Assembly (NCBI GenBank): GCA_027315365.1
Contig: DAHUYF010000111.1
Coordinates: forward strand, 1-39,597
DNA from: Rhodospirillales bacterium
GTDB taxonomy: Bacteria; Pseudomonadota; Alphaproteobacteria; ATCC43930; CGMCC-115725
Reading direction: 5' to 3'
DNA length: 39,597 nucleotides
Of this stretch, positions 15,519-23,991 are shown piece by piece. Position 1 is the stretch's first letter. Each line of letters starts with the position of its first letter. The notes below the pieces were generated by a model. That model searched no databases. It was not told where the DNA came from and was given only the letters and a program-made list of their open reading frames with translations. A program made the position numbers and the translations under genes.

Positions 15519-16691
15519 TCAAATCACGCGCCGGGCGCGGAACCCGGCAATGGTTTCGTCGTCATAACCCAGCTCGCGCAGCACGGCCTCGGTATGCTCG
15601 CCGCGCTCCGGCGTCGGCATCCGCATCGCCGACGGCGTGCGGCTCAAGGTCACCGCCTGGCCGACCATGTCGATCGGACCGAGCACGGGATGCGCGACTT
15701 TCTGCGCGATGCCGAGATGCTTCACCTGCGGGTCGGCGAAGACCTCGTCCATCTTGTAGATCGGGCCGCAGGGCACGCCGGCGGTGTTGATCAGCGCGAT
15801 CCAGTCGGCCGAGCTTCGCGTGCGGGTGATCTCCTCGAGCGCGGCGTTGAGTGGGTCGCGGTGGCGCGAGCGCAGCTTGTCGGTGACGTAATCGGGGTGG
15901 TCGGCGAGGCTCTCCGCGCCCAGCGCCTTGCACAGCCGCCGATACATGTCGTCGCCGGCGGCGGCGATGTTGATGTGACCGTCCGCGGTCTTGAACACGC
16001 CGGTGGGGATGCTGGTCGGATGGTTGTTGCCGGCCTGGCCCGGCACCTCCTTGCCGATGAGCCAGCGCGCCGCCTGGAAGTCGAGCATGGCGATCTGCGA
16101 CGACAGCAGCGAGGACTCGACCCACTGTCCCTCGCCCGAGACCTCGCGCTCCAGCAGTGCCACCAGAATGCCCATGGCGCAGAAGATGCCGGCGGTGAGA
16201 TCGGCGACGGGAATGCCGACGCGCACCGGCCCCTGGCCCGGCAGGCCGGTGATCGACATCAGCCCGCCCATGCCCTGCGCGATCTGGTCGAAGCCCGGCC
16301 GGTCGCGATAGGGGCCGTCCTGGCCGAAGCCCGAGATGCTGCCATAGACGAGGCGCGGATTGAGCGGCTTGAGGCTCTCGTAATCGACCTTCAGCCGGTA
16401 CTTCACGTCGGGCCGATAGTTCTCCACCAGGACGTCGGCGTCCTTGACCAGGCGCTTCAGGATCTCGAGCCCGTCGGGCTGCTTCAGGTCGAGCGTCATG
16501 CTGCGCTTGTTGCGGTGCAGGTTCTGGAAGTCGGGACCGTGGCGCGACCCGCCCAGGCCGCCATCGCCCTCGACCGCCTCCACCTTGATGACCTCCGCCC
16601 CCCAATCGGCGAGCTGGCGCACGCAGGTCGGCCCGGCGCGCACGCGGGTGAGGTCGATGACCTTGAAGCGGGAGAGGGGGAGCTTGCTCAT
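15519..16691 (-). CDS. CaiB/BaiF family CoA transferase
   Basis: The 390-residue protein is a class III CoA transferase, which moves CoA between organic acids through an aspartyl-CoA intermediate. The catalytic Asp164 is in GIPVADLTAGIF. Other family marks are the N-terminal VIDLTRVRAGPTCVRQLADW, the segment LHRNKRSMTLDLKQPDG, and DVLVENYRPD. It is the first gene of a two-gene unit with the crotonase-fold protein. Together they suggest activation and conversion of an unknown carboxylic acid. The acid cannot be named from sequence. Confidence 0.9.
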   Translation of the reverse strand: MSKLPLSRFKVIDLTRVRAGPTCVRQLADWGAEVIKVEAVEGDGGLGGSRHGPDFQNLHRNKRSMTLDLKQPDGLEILKRLVKDADVLVENYRPDVKYRLKVDYESLKPLNPRLVYGSISGFGQDGPYRDRPGFDQIAQGMGGLMSITGLPGQGPVRVGIPVADLTAGIFCAMGILVALLEREVSGEGQWVESSLLSSQIAMLDFQAARWLIGKEVPGQAGNNHPTSIPTGVFKTADGHINIAAAGDDMYRRLCKALGAESLADHPDYVTDKLRSRHRDPLNAALEEITRTRSSADWIALINTAGVPCGPIYKMDEVFADPQVKHLGIAQKVAHPVLGPIDMVGQAVTLSRTPSAMRMPTPERGEHTEAVLRELGYDDETIAGFRARRVI

Positions 16692-16941
16692 GGTTCCTCG
16701 CTATCGGCGCGGGCGCGCTACCATATCGCCCCGATGCTCGCCGAGATAGGCCCGGCCGGCAACGCGCTCCGCTTCATGCCGGTCGTGCATGCCGCCGTCG
16801 GGCCGCCGGCGTCTCGCACCGCAGCAAGGCCCGTCGCCGGGCGCAGATCCCGGCATTTTCGCAAAGATTTAATCGATATTCACCGATCCTTAAGCCCGCT
16901 GTGGTGACCTAGCGCGCGACAGATGGCGTCCCGTGTCGGGG

Positions 16942-17024
16942 CGGCATCGCGAAACGGCAAACCCGGGGCGACCCGGCGACGCAAAGCCTCCGGTCTCTTT
17001 CGAGAGATAGCGGGGCTTCCGAAC
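16942..17024 (+). promoter_or_regulatory. Cyclic-di-GMP-I (GEMM) riboswitch
   Basis: The conserved GEMM-I pattern is present in order: GGCAAACC (16956-16963); P2 stem CGGG/CCCG over a GCGA tetraloop (16964-16975); GACGCAAAGCCTCCGG (16978-16993); P3 hairpin TCTC/GAGA over TTTC (16994-17005); and TAGCGGGG (17008-17015). The GNRA tetraloop and the GCAAAGCC core are its most diagnostic parts. Downstream, GGGGCTT (17012-17018) can instead pair with AGGCCCC (17026-17032), hiding the GAGG ribosome-binding site of the gene at 17035. Ligand binding would hold the GGGG in the aptamer and free the site, so I infer an ON switch acting on translation. The rest of the 343-bp gap (16692-16941) shows an AT-rich stretch near 16855-16895 that may hold the promoter. 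Confidence 0.88.
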
Positions 17025-17034
17025 GAGGCCCCCG

Positions 17035-17748
17035 ATGCGGTTCCTGCGCCCCCTGGCTCTGCTCCCCCTCCTGGTTCTGCCGGGCGCTGCTGTCGCGGCG
17101 AATCATCAGACGCATGCCTCGCCCGCGCTCTTCGGCGCAGGCGAGGTGTTCTCGTCCGACAGTTCCGCCTTCTTCAAGTGGCATGGCATGCTCCAGCGCT
17201 TCGCCGCCGAGCGCCGCTTCGAGCCGGCCTGCGCGCCGGGCGTCGCGGCGCCCTGCGCGCCCGCGGAGTGGCGTGCCCTGGTGGCGTCGCTCGACGGACT
17301 CGATCTCCGCGCCAAGCTCGACCGCGTCAATGCCGCGATCAACCGCCATCCCTACATCCCCTCTTTCGTCAACTGGCACGAAAGCAACCATTGGGAGACG
17401 CCGTTCGAGTTCCTGCGCAAGGGCGGCCAGTGCCAGGACTATGCGATCGCCAAATACCTGCTGCTGCGCGCCTCCGGCGTCCCGGCAGCGAGCCTGCGCC
17501 TCGTCGTGCTGCGCGACACCCGTCTCGGCCTCGACCACGCCGTCACCGTGGCCTTCGTCGACGGCCAGGCGCTGGTGCTCGACAATCAGCAGAAAACCGT
17601 CATGCCGGCGTCCAGCCTCGGCTATTACCGCCCCTACTACTCGATCAACGAGCAGGGCTGGTGGCTCCATCGCGGAGGCAATGCGCGCTATGCGGCTGCC
17701 GATCGCGCGGTCTCTCCGGCGGGCGACGCCGCGGCAGAGAGAAATTGA
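17035..17748 (+). CDS. LapG-like transglutaminase-type cysteine protease (BTLCP)
   Basis: The 237-residue protein has a Sec signal peptide (hydrophobic core 5-20, cleavage near AVAA-NH) and a bacterial transglutaminase-like cysteine protease domain. The triad is visible: Cys133 in GGQCQDYAIAKY, His168 in LGLDHAV, and Asp183 in LVLDNQQKT. The nearest studied relative, LapG, is a periplasmic protease that releases large adhesins from the outer membrane and is held in check by LapD when c-di-GMP is high. No lapD or large adhesin gene is adjacent. The gene lies directly behind a c-di-GMP riboswitch, so its synthesis should follow the same second messenger. Confidence 0.92.
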   Translation: MRFLRPLALLPLLVLPGAAVAANHQTHASPALFGAGEVFSSDSSAFFKWHGMLQRFAAERRFEPACAPGVAAPCAPAEWRALVASLDGLDLRAKLDRVNAAINRHPYIPSFVNWHESNHWETPFEFLRKGGQCQDYAIAKYLLLRASGVPAASLRLVVLRDTRLGLDHAVTVAFVDGQALVLDNQQKTVMPASSLGYYRPYYSINEQGWWLHRGGNARYAAADRAVSPAGDAAAERN

Positions 17749-17930
17749 CGGCCGCCATGCTCGCTGACAGGGAGGCGGGAGTGCCGCCACATCGGCGACG
17801 CGGCGGCGCCGAACCGCCGCCGCCGGCAGCCGCGGCCGGGAGCGCGTCATTCTCGACTCGACCTTGCTCGCCCGAAGCGCGTAAATTCCTCCACCCGTTA
17901 AGGAAAAAACGGCAGAGGGCGCGCCGGCAG

Positions 17931-18638
17931 TTGCTATCCACGCTTTGGTCCAATCGACTGCGCCTCTCCGGCGCCACCCTTCTCCTCGCCGCGGGCGCGG
18001 CGCTGATCTGGTGGCTGGGCGGCATCATGCGCGAAGCCGACGTGCCGCGCCTCATCCATCAATACGGCGTCTGGTTCTATCTGCTGACCTTCGGCTGGAC
18101 CTTCGTCGAGGGCGAGACCTTCGTCCTGGTCGCGGGCTTCTTCGCCGCCGAGGGCCTGCTCAACGCGCCGCTGCTCCTGCTCGCCGCCTGGCTCGGGAGC
18201 TTCGCCGGCGACCAATGCTATTTCTGGATCGGCCGGCGCTACGGCTTGCGGCTGCTGTCGCATCGGCCGCACTGGCGCTCGCCGGTCGACGCCGCGCTCG
18301 CCTGGGTCAAGCGCTTCGACGCGTGGTTCATCCTGAGCTTCCGCTTCATCTATGGCGTGCGCAACTTCTCCTCCTTCGCGCTCGGCATCAGCGGCATCTC
18401 CTGGCGGCGCTTCATGTCGCTCAACTGTCTCGCGGCCTTTCTCTGGGCGGTGGTCTTCGTCGGCAGCGGCTATTTCTGCGGTCGCGCGCTGGAGCGCATG
18501 CTGGGCGAGATCGCCGACAAGTTCAGCATGCTGGCGCTTGCCGCCTTCATCGTCGGCGTCCTGGCCATCGCCGTCATCCACCGCCTGCACCGACGCCGGC
18601 GCCGGCGTGCCGCCGCGGCGGCGTCGCCTGCCGCCTGA
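17931..18638 (+). CDS. DedA-family membrane protein
   Basis: This is a DedA/VTT-type inner membrane protein, a family tied to phospholipid scrambling and envelope homeostasis. Motifs are FVEGETFVLVAGFFAAEG, GSFAGDQCYFWIGRRYG, and the conserved SFRFIYGVRNFSSFALG before the C-terminal helices. The start is uncertain. TTG at 17931 (AGAGGG 11 bases before) gives a basic N terminus plus one extra membrane helix. ATG 18027 would give the bare DedA core. GTG 17781 (with GGGAGG upstream) or ATG 17757, 9 bp after the protease stop, would add a disordered basic tail. The ATG and GTG options would imply coupling with the protease gene. Confidence 0.82.
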   Translation: MLSTLWSNRLRLSGATLLLAAGAALIWWLGGIMREADVPRLIHQYGVWFYLLTFGWTFVEGETFVLVAGFFAAEGLLNAPLLLLAAWLGSFAGDQCYFWIGRRYGLRLLSHRPHWRSPVDAALAWVKRFDAWFILSFRFIYGVRNFSSFALGISGISWRRFMSLNCLAAFLWAVVFVGSGYFCGRALERMLGEIADKFSMLALAAFIVGVLAIAVIHRLHRRRRRRAAAAASPAA

Positions 18639-18772
18639 TCGCGCCGGACGCGCGCAATACCGATAAAATTCGCCGCGTCATTGGATGGCAAATCTGTGAC
18701 GCCGCACGAGAAAATTGAACATCGACCGCGGACGCGGCATCATCCTCGCTTGGTGCTTAGTGAGGTGGGGAG

Positions 18773-19222
18773 ATGATCAAGCTTGCAACCGCTCTGGCTC
18801 TGCTGATCGGTTCGGCCGCGTCGGTCGCCGCTGCGACGCCGCAATGCATGCGCCCGAACGACGCCGAGGCCGAGCAGGCGATCCGCTTCCAGACCGAGCT
18901 GATGGTGGTGAGCGACACCTGCGGGGCGCCGACCTACACGCTCTTCGCGCGCCGCAACCGCACAGCGCTGATGGATTATCAGCATCAGGTGATCGAGCGC
19001 TTCCGCCGCAGCGGAGCCGGCCACGCCGAGGCGCGCTTCGATTCCTATCTGACGCGGCTCGCCAACGAGGTGTCGCTGCGCCTCGGTGCGCAGCCGGTGG
19101 CGGCGGTGTGCCGCGACGCCCAGAACCTCCTTGCCATGGCGGACACGCTCGCCGGCGACCGCTTCCGCCGCTACGTCGCCGAGCAGGCCGCCCACAGCAG
19201 CACCCGTCGCTGCCCTGACTAG
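18773..19222 (+). CDS. Secreted protein of unknown function
   Basis: The 149-residue product starts with a clear Sec signal (MIKLATALALLIGSAASVAA, cleavage after AAA near residue 21). The mature part is mostly helical with four cysteines (PQCMR, SDTCG, AVCRD, RRCPD), which could form two disulfides in the periplasm. No enzyme motif is recognised. The ATG follows GAGGTGGGGAG, a strong ribosome-binding site. Its stop overlaps the start region of the next gene. The family is unknown to me. Confidence 0.82.
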   Translation: MIKLATALALLIGSAASVAAATPQCMRPNDAEAEQAIRFQTELMVVSDTCGAPTYTLFARRNRTALMDYQHQVIERFRRSGAGHAEARFDSYLTRLANEVSLRLGAQPVAAVCRDAQNLLAMADTLAGDRFRRYVAEQAAHSSTRRCPD

Positions 19223-20222
19223 GATAGGACGCCGGACGCTGCTGGCGGCGGCGCTGGCGCTTGCCGCGCCGGCGCAGGCGGCCGAGACGCTGCGCGTCGG
19301 CGTGCTGAAGCTCGCATCGTCGGGGCCGGTCTTCATCGCCGCCGCGCGCGGCTATTTCGCCGCCGAGGGCATCGACGCCGAGCTGCGCTTCTTCGACGCG
19401 GCGCAGCCGATTGCCGTCGCCGCCGTCGCGGGCGGGGTCGATATCGGCGTCACCGGCCTCACCGCCGGCTTCTACAATCTCGCCGGCAAAGGCGCGCTGC
19501 GCATCATCGGCGCGCAGAGCCGCGAGGAGCCGGGCTATCACCTCGTCGCCTATGTCGCGTCCAACCGGGCCTTCGCCGGCGGCCTTGCGGTGCTTGCCGA
19601 TCTCCCCGGCCATTCCGTGGCGGTCACCCAGGTCGGCTCGACCTTCCACTACAGCCTGGGGCTGCTGGCGGCGAAGCTGGGCTTTCCGCTCGCGCGCGTG
19701 CGGCTCGTGCCGCTGCAATCGCTCGGCAACATGGTGGCCGCGGTGAAGGGCGGCCAAGTCGATGCCGCGCTCATTCCCGCCACGCTGGCGGTGCCGCTGG
19801 CGGCGCGCGGCGACGGGCATCTCCTCGGCTGGGTCGGAGACGAGACGCCCTGGCAGGTCGGCGCGATCTTCGCGCGCGCCCCCCTGCTGCACGAGCGCCG
19901 CGCCGCGGTCGCGGGCTTCCTGCGCGCCTATCGCCGCGGCGCGCGCGATTTCTACGCCGCCTTCCTGGCCAAGGGCGCCGACGGCCGGCCGCAGGACGGC
20001 AAGGATGCGGCGGCGTGCCTGGCGATCATCGCCGGCGCCACCGGCCAGGCGCCGGATCAGATCCGCAACGGCATTCCCTATGTCGATCCCGACGCGGCGC
20101 TGGCGGCGAGCGACATCCGGCGCCAGGTGGCGTGGTATCAGAGCCAGGGGCTGGTCGACCGATCCGTCGATCCCGACAGCCTGCTCGATCTCTCCCTCAT
20201 CGGCGGGCCAGCGCCGCGGTGA
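19215..20222 (+). CDS. ABC transporter substrate-binding protein (NMT1/TauA-like)
   Basis: About 335 residues. A signal peptide GRRTLLAAALALAAPAQA (Tat-like twin Arg) is followed by a type-2 periplasmic binding domain: LRVGVLKLASSGPVFIAAARGYFAAEGID, then a NMT1-type pattern with DIGVTGLTAGFYNLAGKG and PGHSVAVTQVGSTFHYSLG. Such proteins bind nitrate, taurine, aromatic acids or thiamine precursors. No canonical start codon fits: between a TTG inside the upstream gene (near 19129) and the mature domain there is no ATG, GTG or TTG. I use CTG 19215, which overlaps the upstream stop by 8 bases; this is a guess. No permease or ATPase gene is adjacent. Confidence 0.83.
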   Translation: MTRIGRRTLLAAALALAAPAQAAETLRVGVLKLASSGPVFIAAARGYFAAEGIDAELRFFDAAQPIAVAAVAGGVDIGVTGLTAGFYNLAGKGALRIIGAQSREEPGYHLVAYVASNRAFAGGLAVLADLPGHSVAVTQVGSTFHYSLGLLAAKLGFPLARVRLVPLQSLGNMVAAVKGGQVDAALIPATLAVPLAARGDGHLLGWVGDETPWQVGAIFARAPLLHERRAAVAGFLRAYRRGARDFYAAFLAKGADGRPQDGKDAAACLAIIAGATGQAPDQIRNGIPYVDPDAALAASDIRRQVAWYQSQGLVDRSVDPDSLLDLSLIGGPAPR

Positions 20223-20297
20223 GGCCGCCGGTCGATGGCGATGCCGGACCGGCGCTGCTAGAGTGGCGGCTCGGTCCACCGAGCGGGCAGCGGCGCG

Positions 20298-21842
20298 ATG
20301 GGATGGCAGGTACGGTTTGCGGCGCTGGCATTGGCGAGCGCCGGGCTCTTGGTGTCGGCGGGCGCCGGCGCTGAGCCGCCGGGCCTCGACGCGATCGAGA
20401 CCGTCGTCGTGATCTATGCCGAGAATCGCAGCTTCGACAATCTCTACGGCTATTTTCCCGGCGCGAATGGCTTGCGGCATCTCGCGCCCGCACTCTACGT
20501 GCAGCGCGATCGCGACGGCGCGGTGCTGAAGGAGCTGCCGCCGATCTGGGGCGGGCTCACCGCCAAGGGCGTCGTCCCGCCGATCGCCGAGGACGAGACC
20601 CGGCACCTGCCCAACCGGCCCTTTGCGATCGACGACCCCAAGGGGTTCAACGCGCCGCTCGCGGTCGTCACCCGGGACCTCTGGCATCTCTTCTACGAGA
20701 ACCAGATGCAGATCGACGGCGGCCGCAACGACAACTTCGTCGCCTACGCCAATTCAGGCGCGCTGGTGATGGGCCACTACCAGGGCGACGCCGCCAAGCT
20801 GCCGCTGTGGCGCATCGCGCAGCGCTACACGCTCGCCGACAACTTCTTCATGGGCGCCTTCGGCGGCTCCTTCCTCAATCATTTCTGGCTGATCTGCGCC
20901 TGCACGCCGACCTATCCGCATGCCGACCAAAGTCCGGCCAGGGACCGCATCGCGGTCGTCGAGAGCAATGGCGTCCGCCTGAAGCTCGCCGCGGACTCGC
21001 CGCGCTCGGCGCTCGACGGCATCCCGAAATTCGTCCGCGACGGCAGCCTCACGCCCGATTTCTATGCCGTCAACACCATGGAGCCGCCGTATCAGCCGAG
21101 CGCCAACCCGCCGCCGCCGGGCGGCGACCCTGCGCTCGCCGATCCCGATGCCCCGACGACGCTGCCGCCGCAGACCGAGCAAACGATCGGCGACCTGCTC
21201 TCGGCCAAGGGGATATCCTGGGCCTGGTATGCCGGCGCCTGGCAGGCGGCGCTCGATGGCAGGAACACGCGGCCGGTGCCGAACTTCCAATATCACCACC
21301 AGCCCTTCAATTATTTCGCCGATCTGGCGCCGGGAACCGCGGCGCGCGCCGAGCATCTCAGGGATGGCGGGCTCGCAGGCGCGGCCTTCATCAAGGCGAT
21401 CGATGACGGTGCGCTGCCGCACGTCGCCTTCTACAAGCCCGAGGGCAATCTCGACGAGCATCCCGGCTATGCGCCGGTGCTTGCCGGCGACGCGCACATT
21501 GCCGAGATCATCGACCATCTGCGCAGGAGCCGGCAATGGCCGCACATGCTGGTGATCGTCACCTATGACGAGAATGGCGGTTTCTGGGATCATGTCGCGC
21601 CGCCCAAGGGCGATCGGTGGGGGCCGGGCTCGCGCGTGCCGGCGATCATCGTCTCGCCCTTCGCCAGGCGCGGCCAGGTCGATCATACGCCGTACGACAC
21701 GACCTCGATCCTGCGCTTCATCACCCGGCGCTTCGACCTGCCGCTGCTGCCGGGCCTCGCGGCACGCGATGCCGCGCTCGGCGCGCATGGCGCCAGGCCG
21801 ATGGGGGATCTCACCAATGCGCTCGATCTGGCGCGCGGCTGA
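20298..21842 (+). CDS. Phospholipase C / acid phosphatase family protein
   Basis: The 514-residue secreted enzyme has a signal peptide (residues 1-25) and the phosphoesterase domain of the PLC/AcpA family within the alkaline phosphatase superfamily. Metal and catalytic motifs are AENRSFDNLYGYFPG near 41-55, DNFVAYANSGALVMGHYQ, the DNFF/GGSFLNHFWLICAC region, and VTYDENGGFWDHVAPP with SRVPAIIVSPFARRG near the C terminus. The family includes bacterial phosphatidylcholine phospholipases C and acid phosphatases; which activity this has cannot be read off. A GCTCGG/CCGAGC hairpin (20269-20284) precedes the ATG. The gene converges with the GTPase gene with only 2 bp between stops. Confidence 0.88.
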   Translation: MGWQVRFAALALASAGLLVSAGAGAEPPGLDAIETVVVIYAENRSFDNLYGYFPGANGLRHLAPALYVQRDRDGAVLKELPPIWGGLTAKGVVPPIAEDETRHLPNRPFAIDDPKGFNAPLAVVTRDLWHLFYENQMQIDGGRNDNFVAYANSGALVMGHYQGDAAKLPLWRIAQRYTLADNFFMGAFGGSFLNHFWLICACTPTYPHADQSPARDRIAVVESNGVRLKLAADSPRSALDGIPKFVRDGSLTPDFYAVNTMEPPYQPSANPPPPGGDPALADPDAPTTLPPQTEQTIGDLLSAKGISWAWYAGAWQAALDGRNTRPVPNFQYHHQPFNYFADLAPGTAARAEHLRDGGLAGAAFIKAIDDGALPHVAFYKPEGNLDEHPGYAPVLAGDAHIAEIIDHLRRSRQWPHMLVIVTYDENGGFWDHVAPPKGDRWGPGSRVPAIIVSPFARRGQVDHTPYDTTSILRFITRRFDLPLLPGLAARDAALGAHGARPMGDLTNALDLARG

Positions 21843-21854
21843 TCTCAGGCCGCG
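21834..21854. terminator. Convergent-end hairpin with both stop codons in the loop
   Basis: CGCGGC (21834-21839) and GCCGCG (21849-21854) enclose TGATCTCAG. The first three loop bases are the stop of the plus gene, and TCA at 21845-21847 is the stop of the minus gene. A compact bidirectional terminator is the likely role. Confidence 0.5.
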
Positions 21855-22768
21855 GTGACCACCGAGCGCTGATCGCGCAGCGCGGCGGCGAGCAGGCGGC
21901 GCGCCAGCATCTCCGGCGTGAGCGACCTCAGCCCGAAAGCGAAATGCGGCGTGGTGCCCGAGGCGGGCAGGCCGAGCCGTCCGGCATCGGCCGCGGCCAG
22001 CACGCCGCCGAGGCGGTGCACGAGGTCGAGCCGTGTCGGCAGCAGGTGGTCGGCGCCGAGCGGTGCGAAGAAACGCACCATGGCGACGGCTTCCTCGGCG
22101 GCGATGTCGGCCGGCGCCACCAGAACCGGCGTGGCGCGGCTGGCCGCGAGCAAGGCCGCCAGCGCGTCACGCGCCGCAATGTCGCCGGTGGCCACCCCCG
22201 CCGTGTCGATCACCACGCTGCGTCCCTCGGCGTCGGCGAGCAGAAGCCGAAGCGCGGCGGCGTCCTCGACCGCGGTCGAGGCGAGGCCGAGCACGCCGGC
22301 GTATTCCGCGAGCTGCGCCAACCCGCCGGCGCGCCCGCTATCGGTGCTGAGCAGCAGCACTTGTCGCTCGCCCAGGTGCGCGGCGAGCTTGGCTGCGAGC
22401 GTCGTCTTGCCGGCGCCGGGCGGCCCGATCAGCAGCAGCACCCGGTGGCGCAGCAGCGAGTCGAGCTCGGTGAAATGGAACTGATCGGCGAGCGCCGCGC
22501 TCAGCCGCTCCAGCAGCAGCGTATTGAGCGGCAGTGCCGCGGCCGCCCGCGACAGCCGCCGGATCAGCGCCGCGGGCAGGTTGTGCGCCTCCAGCACCGC
22601 GGTCAGGAAGGCGATGTCGTTGCCGGGCCAGGGCCGCGCCGGCATGCCGGCCTCGCCGGCGCTGCGCGCCGCCACCGCCAAAAGATTGAACTCGGGCTCG
22701 ACGCCCTCGCGGCTGCGCCGGGCGGCGCGTCGGGCGCGGCGCTGTGGTGCCTGCAATCGCCGGGTCAT
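21845..22768 (-). CDS. FlhF/SRP54-like GTPase
   Basis: The 307-residue protein has an Arg-rich N terminus and the NG core of the SRP GTPases. G1 is GPPGAGKTTLAAKLA at 115-129. The SIMIBI-type STDSGRAGGLAQLAEYAGVLG follows, then G3 DTAG (188-191). G4 is TRLD instead of the usual TKLD, with the closing GGVL. It is closest in plan to FlhF, which places polar flagella, but no flagellar gene is present in the window and no methionine-rich M domain exists. The ATG at 22768 is preceded by AAGGGGGA. The MFS gene upstream on the same strand ends 41 bp before, so they may be co-transcribed. Confidence 0.83.
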   Translation of the reverse strand: MTRRLQAPQRRARRAARRSREGVEPEFNLLAVAARSAGEAGMPARPWPGNDIAFLTAVLEAHNLPAALIRRLSRAAAALPLNTLLLERLSAALADQFHFTELDSLLRHRVLLLIGPPGAGKTTLAAKLAAHLGERQVLLLSTDSGRAGGLAQLAEYAGVLGLASTAVEDAAALRLLLADAEGRSVVIDTAGVATGDIAARDALAALLAASRATPVLVAPADIAAEEAVAMVRFFAPLGADHLLPTRLDLVHRLGGVLAAADAGRLGLPASGTTPHFAFGLRSLTPEMLARRLLAAALRDQRSVVTAA

Positions 22769-22809
22769 GCAGCGTGGTCCCCCTTCGGGCCGAGTGTGGT
22801 GCCAAAGGC

Positions 22810-23928
22810 TTAAGAATTGGTGGCTGCCGGCAGCAACGCCAGCGCGGCGCCGGCCGCGGCGGCCATGGCGAGAAAGGCGAGCCCGCCCAGCGCGCCGTAA
22901 AGCGCGCCCGCCAGCAGCATCAGCAGCCCCTGGCCGATGCCCACCGCCGTGGCATAGAGCGACTGTGCGGTCGCCGCCTGCCCCGCCGGCAGGTTGCGCA
23001 CGAGAAAATGCATGGCGCCCAGATGCGCCGCGCCGAAGGTGAAGGCGTGCAGCAGTTGCAGCAGCGCCAGCGCCGGCACTCCGCTGGCAAAGGCGGTCAG
23101 CGTCCAGCGCAGCACGCCGGCGCCGCCGCCCAGCGCCAGCAGCCCCCGCGGCCCGAGCCGGCGCAGCAGCGGCGCGTTCCAGTAGAACAGCAGGACCTCG
23201 GCGACGACGCCCTCGGCCCAGAGCAGCGCGATGGTGCCGTCGCCGATGCCGAGATGCTGCCAATAAAGCGTACCGAAGCCGTAATAGACCGCGTGGCTGC
23301 CCTGGATGAGGGAAGCGGCGGCGAGGAAGGCGAGGAAGGACGGTCGCGCCAGGCCCCGCCAGGACGGACGGTGCAGCGCTGGCCCGCCGCCGCGCGCCGC
23401 CGGCAGGCCGGCGCAGGCGAGCACGATCAGCACCGCCGTCGCGACCAGCAGCGGCGCCACCGACGCGGCGCCGCGCGCCGCGATCAGCCGGCCGGCGAGC
23501 AAGGTGGCAAGGATGAAGCCCAGCGACCCCCACAGCCGGACGCGGCCGTAATCGAGCCGGCCGGCGGCGGCGGCGGCGAGCGCCACATGATCGCCCAGCG
23601 GCTGCAGCGCCGACAGGCAGGCAGCGGTGAGCGTGCCCAGCAGCAGCAGGGCGGTGAAGCCCTGTGCCGGCAGCAGCAGGGCATAGCCGGCGGCGGCGCC
23701 GAGGCTGAGCGCCAGCATCACCCGCTGAGGCGCGGCATGACGGTCGGCGGCGGCGCCGGCGAGCGGGTTGGCGACGAGCTTGATCCATTGGCCCAGCGCG
23801 AGCACGGCGCCGATCTCGCCGGCGGCGAGGCCGCGGCCGGCGAGCCACGCCGGCCAGAACGGCAGCTGCACGCCGCCCAGCGAGAACATCGCGGCGTAAT
23901 AGAAGGCGAGGCGGAACGGCACCGGCAT
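22810..23928 (-). CDS. MFS transporter (phenylpropionate permease-like, MFS_1)
   Basis: The 372-residue protein has 12 hydrophobic helices and fits the small phenylpropionate-permease (HcaT/PPP)-like group of the major facilitator superfamily. Typical are the opening MPVPFRLAFYYAAMFSLGGV, GQWIKLVANPLAGAAADRH between helices 2 and 3, and LYWQHLGIGDGTIALLWAEGVVAEVLLF in the second half. The substrate is not evident. I start at ATG 23928, since the upstream open frame lacks membrane character and lies over the promoter of the divergent porin gene. The ribosome-binding site is weak. Confidence 0.88.
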   Translation of the reverse strand: MPVPFRLAFYYAAMFSLGGVQLPFWPAWLAGRGLAAGEIGAVLALGQWIKLVANPLAGAAADRHAAPQRVMLALSLGAAAGYALLLPAQGFTALLLLGTLTAACLSALQPLGDHVALAAAAAGRLDYGRVRLWGSLGFILATLLAGRLIAARGAASVAPLLVATAVLIVLACAGLPAARGGGPALHRPSWRGLARPSFLAFLAAASLIQGSHAVYYGFGTLYWQHLGIGDGTIALLWAEGVVAEVLLFYWNAPLLRRLGPRGLLALGGGAGVLRWTLTAFASGVPALALLQLLHAFTFGAAHLGAMHFLVRNLPAGQAATAQSLYATAVGIGQGLLMLLAGALYGALGGLAFLAMAAAAGAALALLPAATNS

Positions 23929-23991
23929 CGGAGCGCAGTCTGCGGTCCCGTCGCCAGAGGCGCAACCGCGCTGCGCCGCTCCCGCGCGCGA

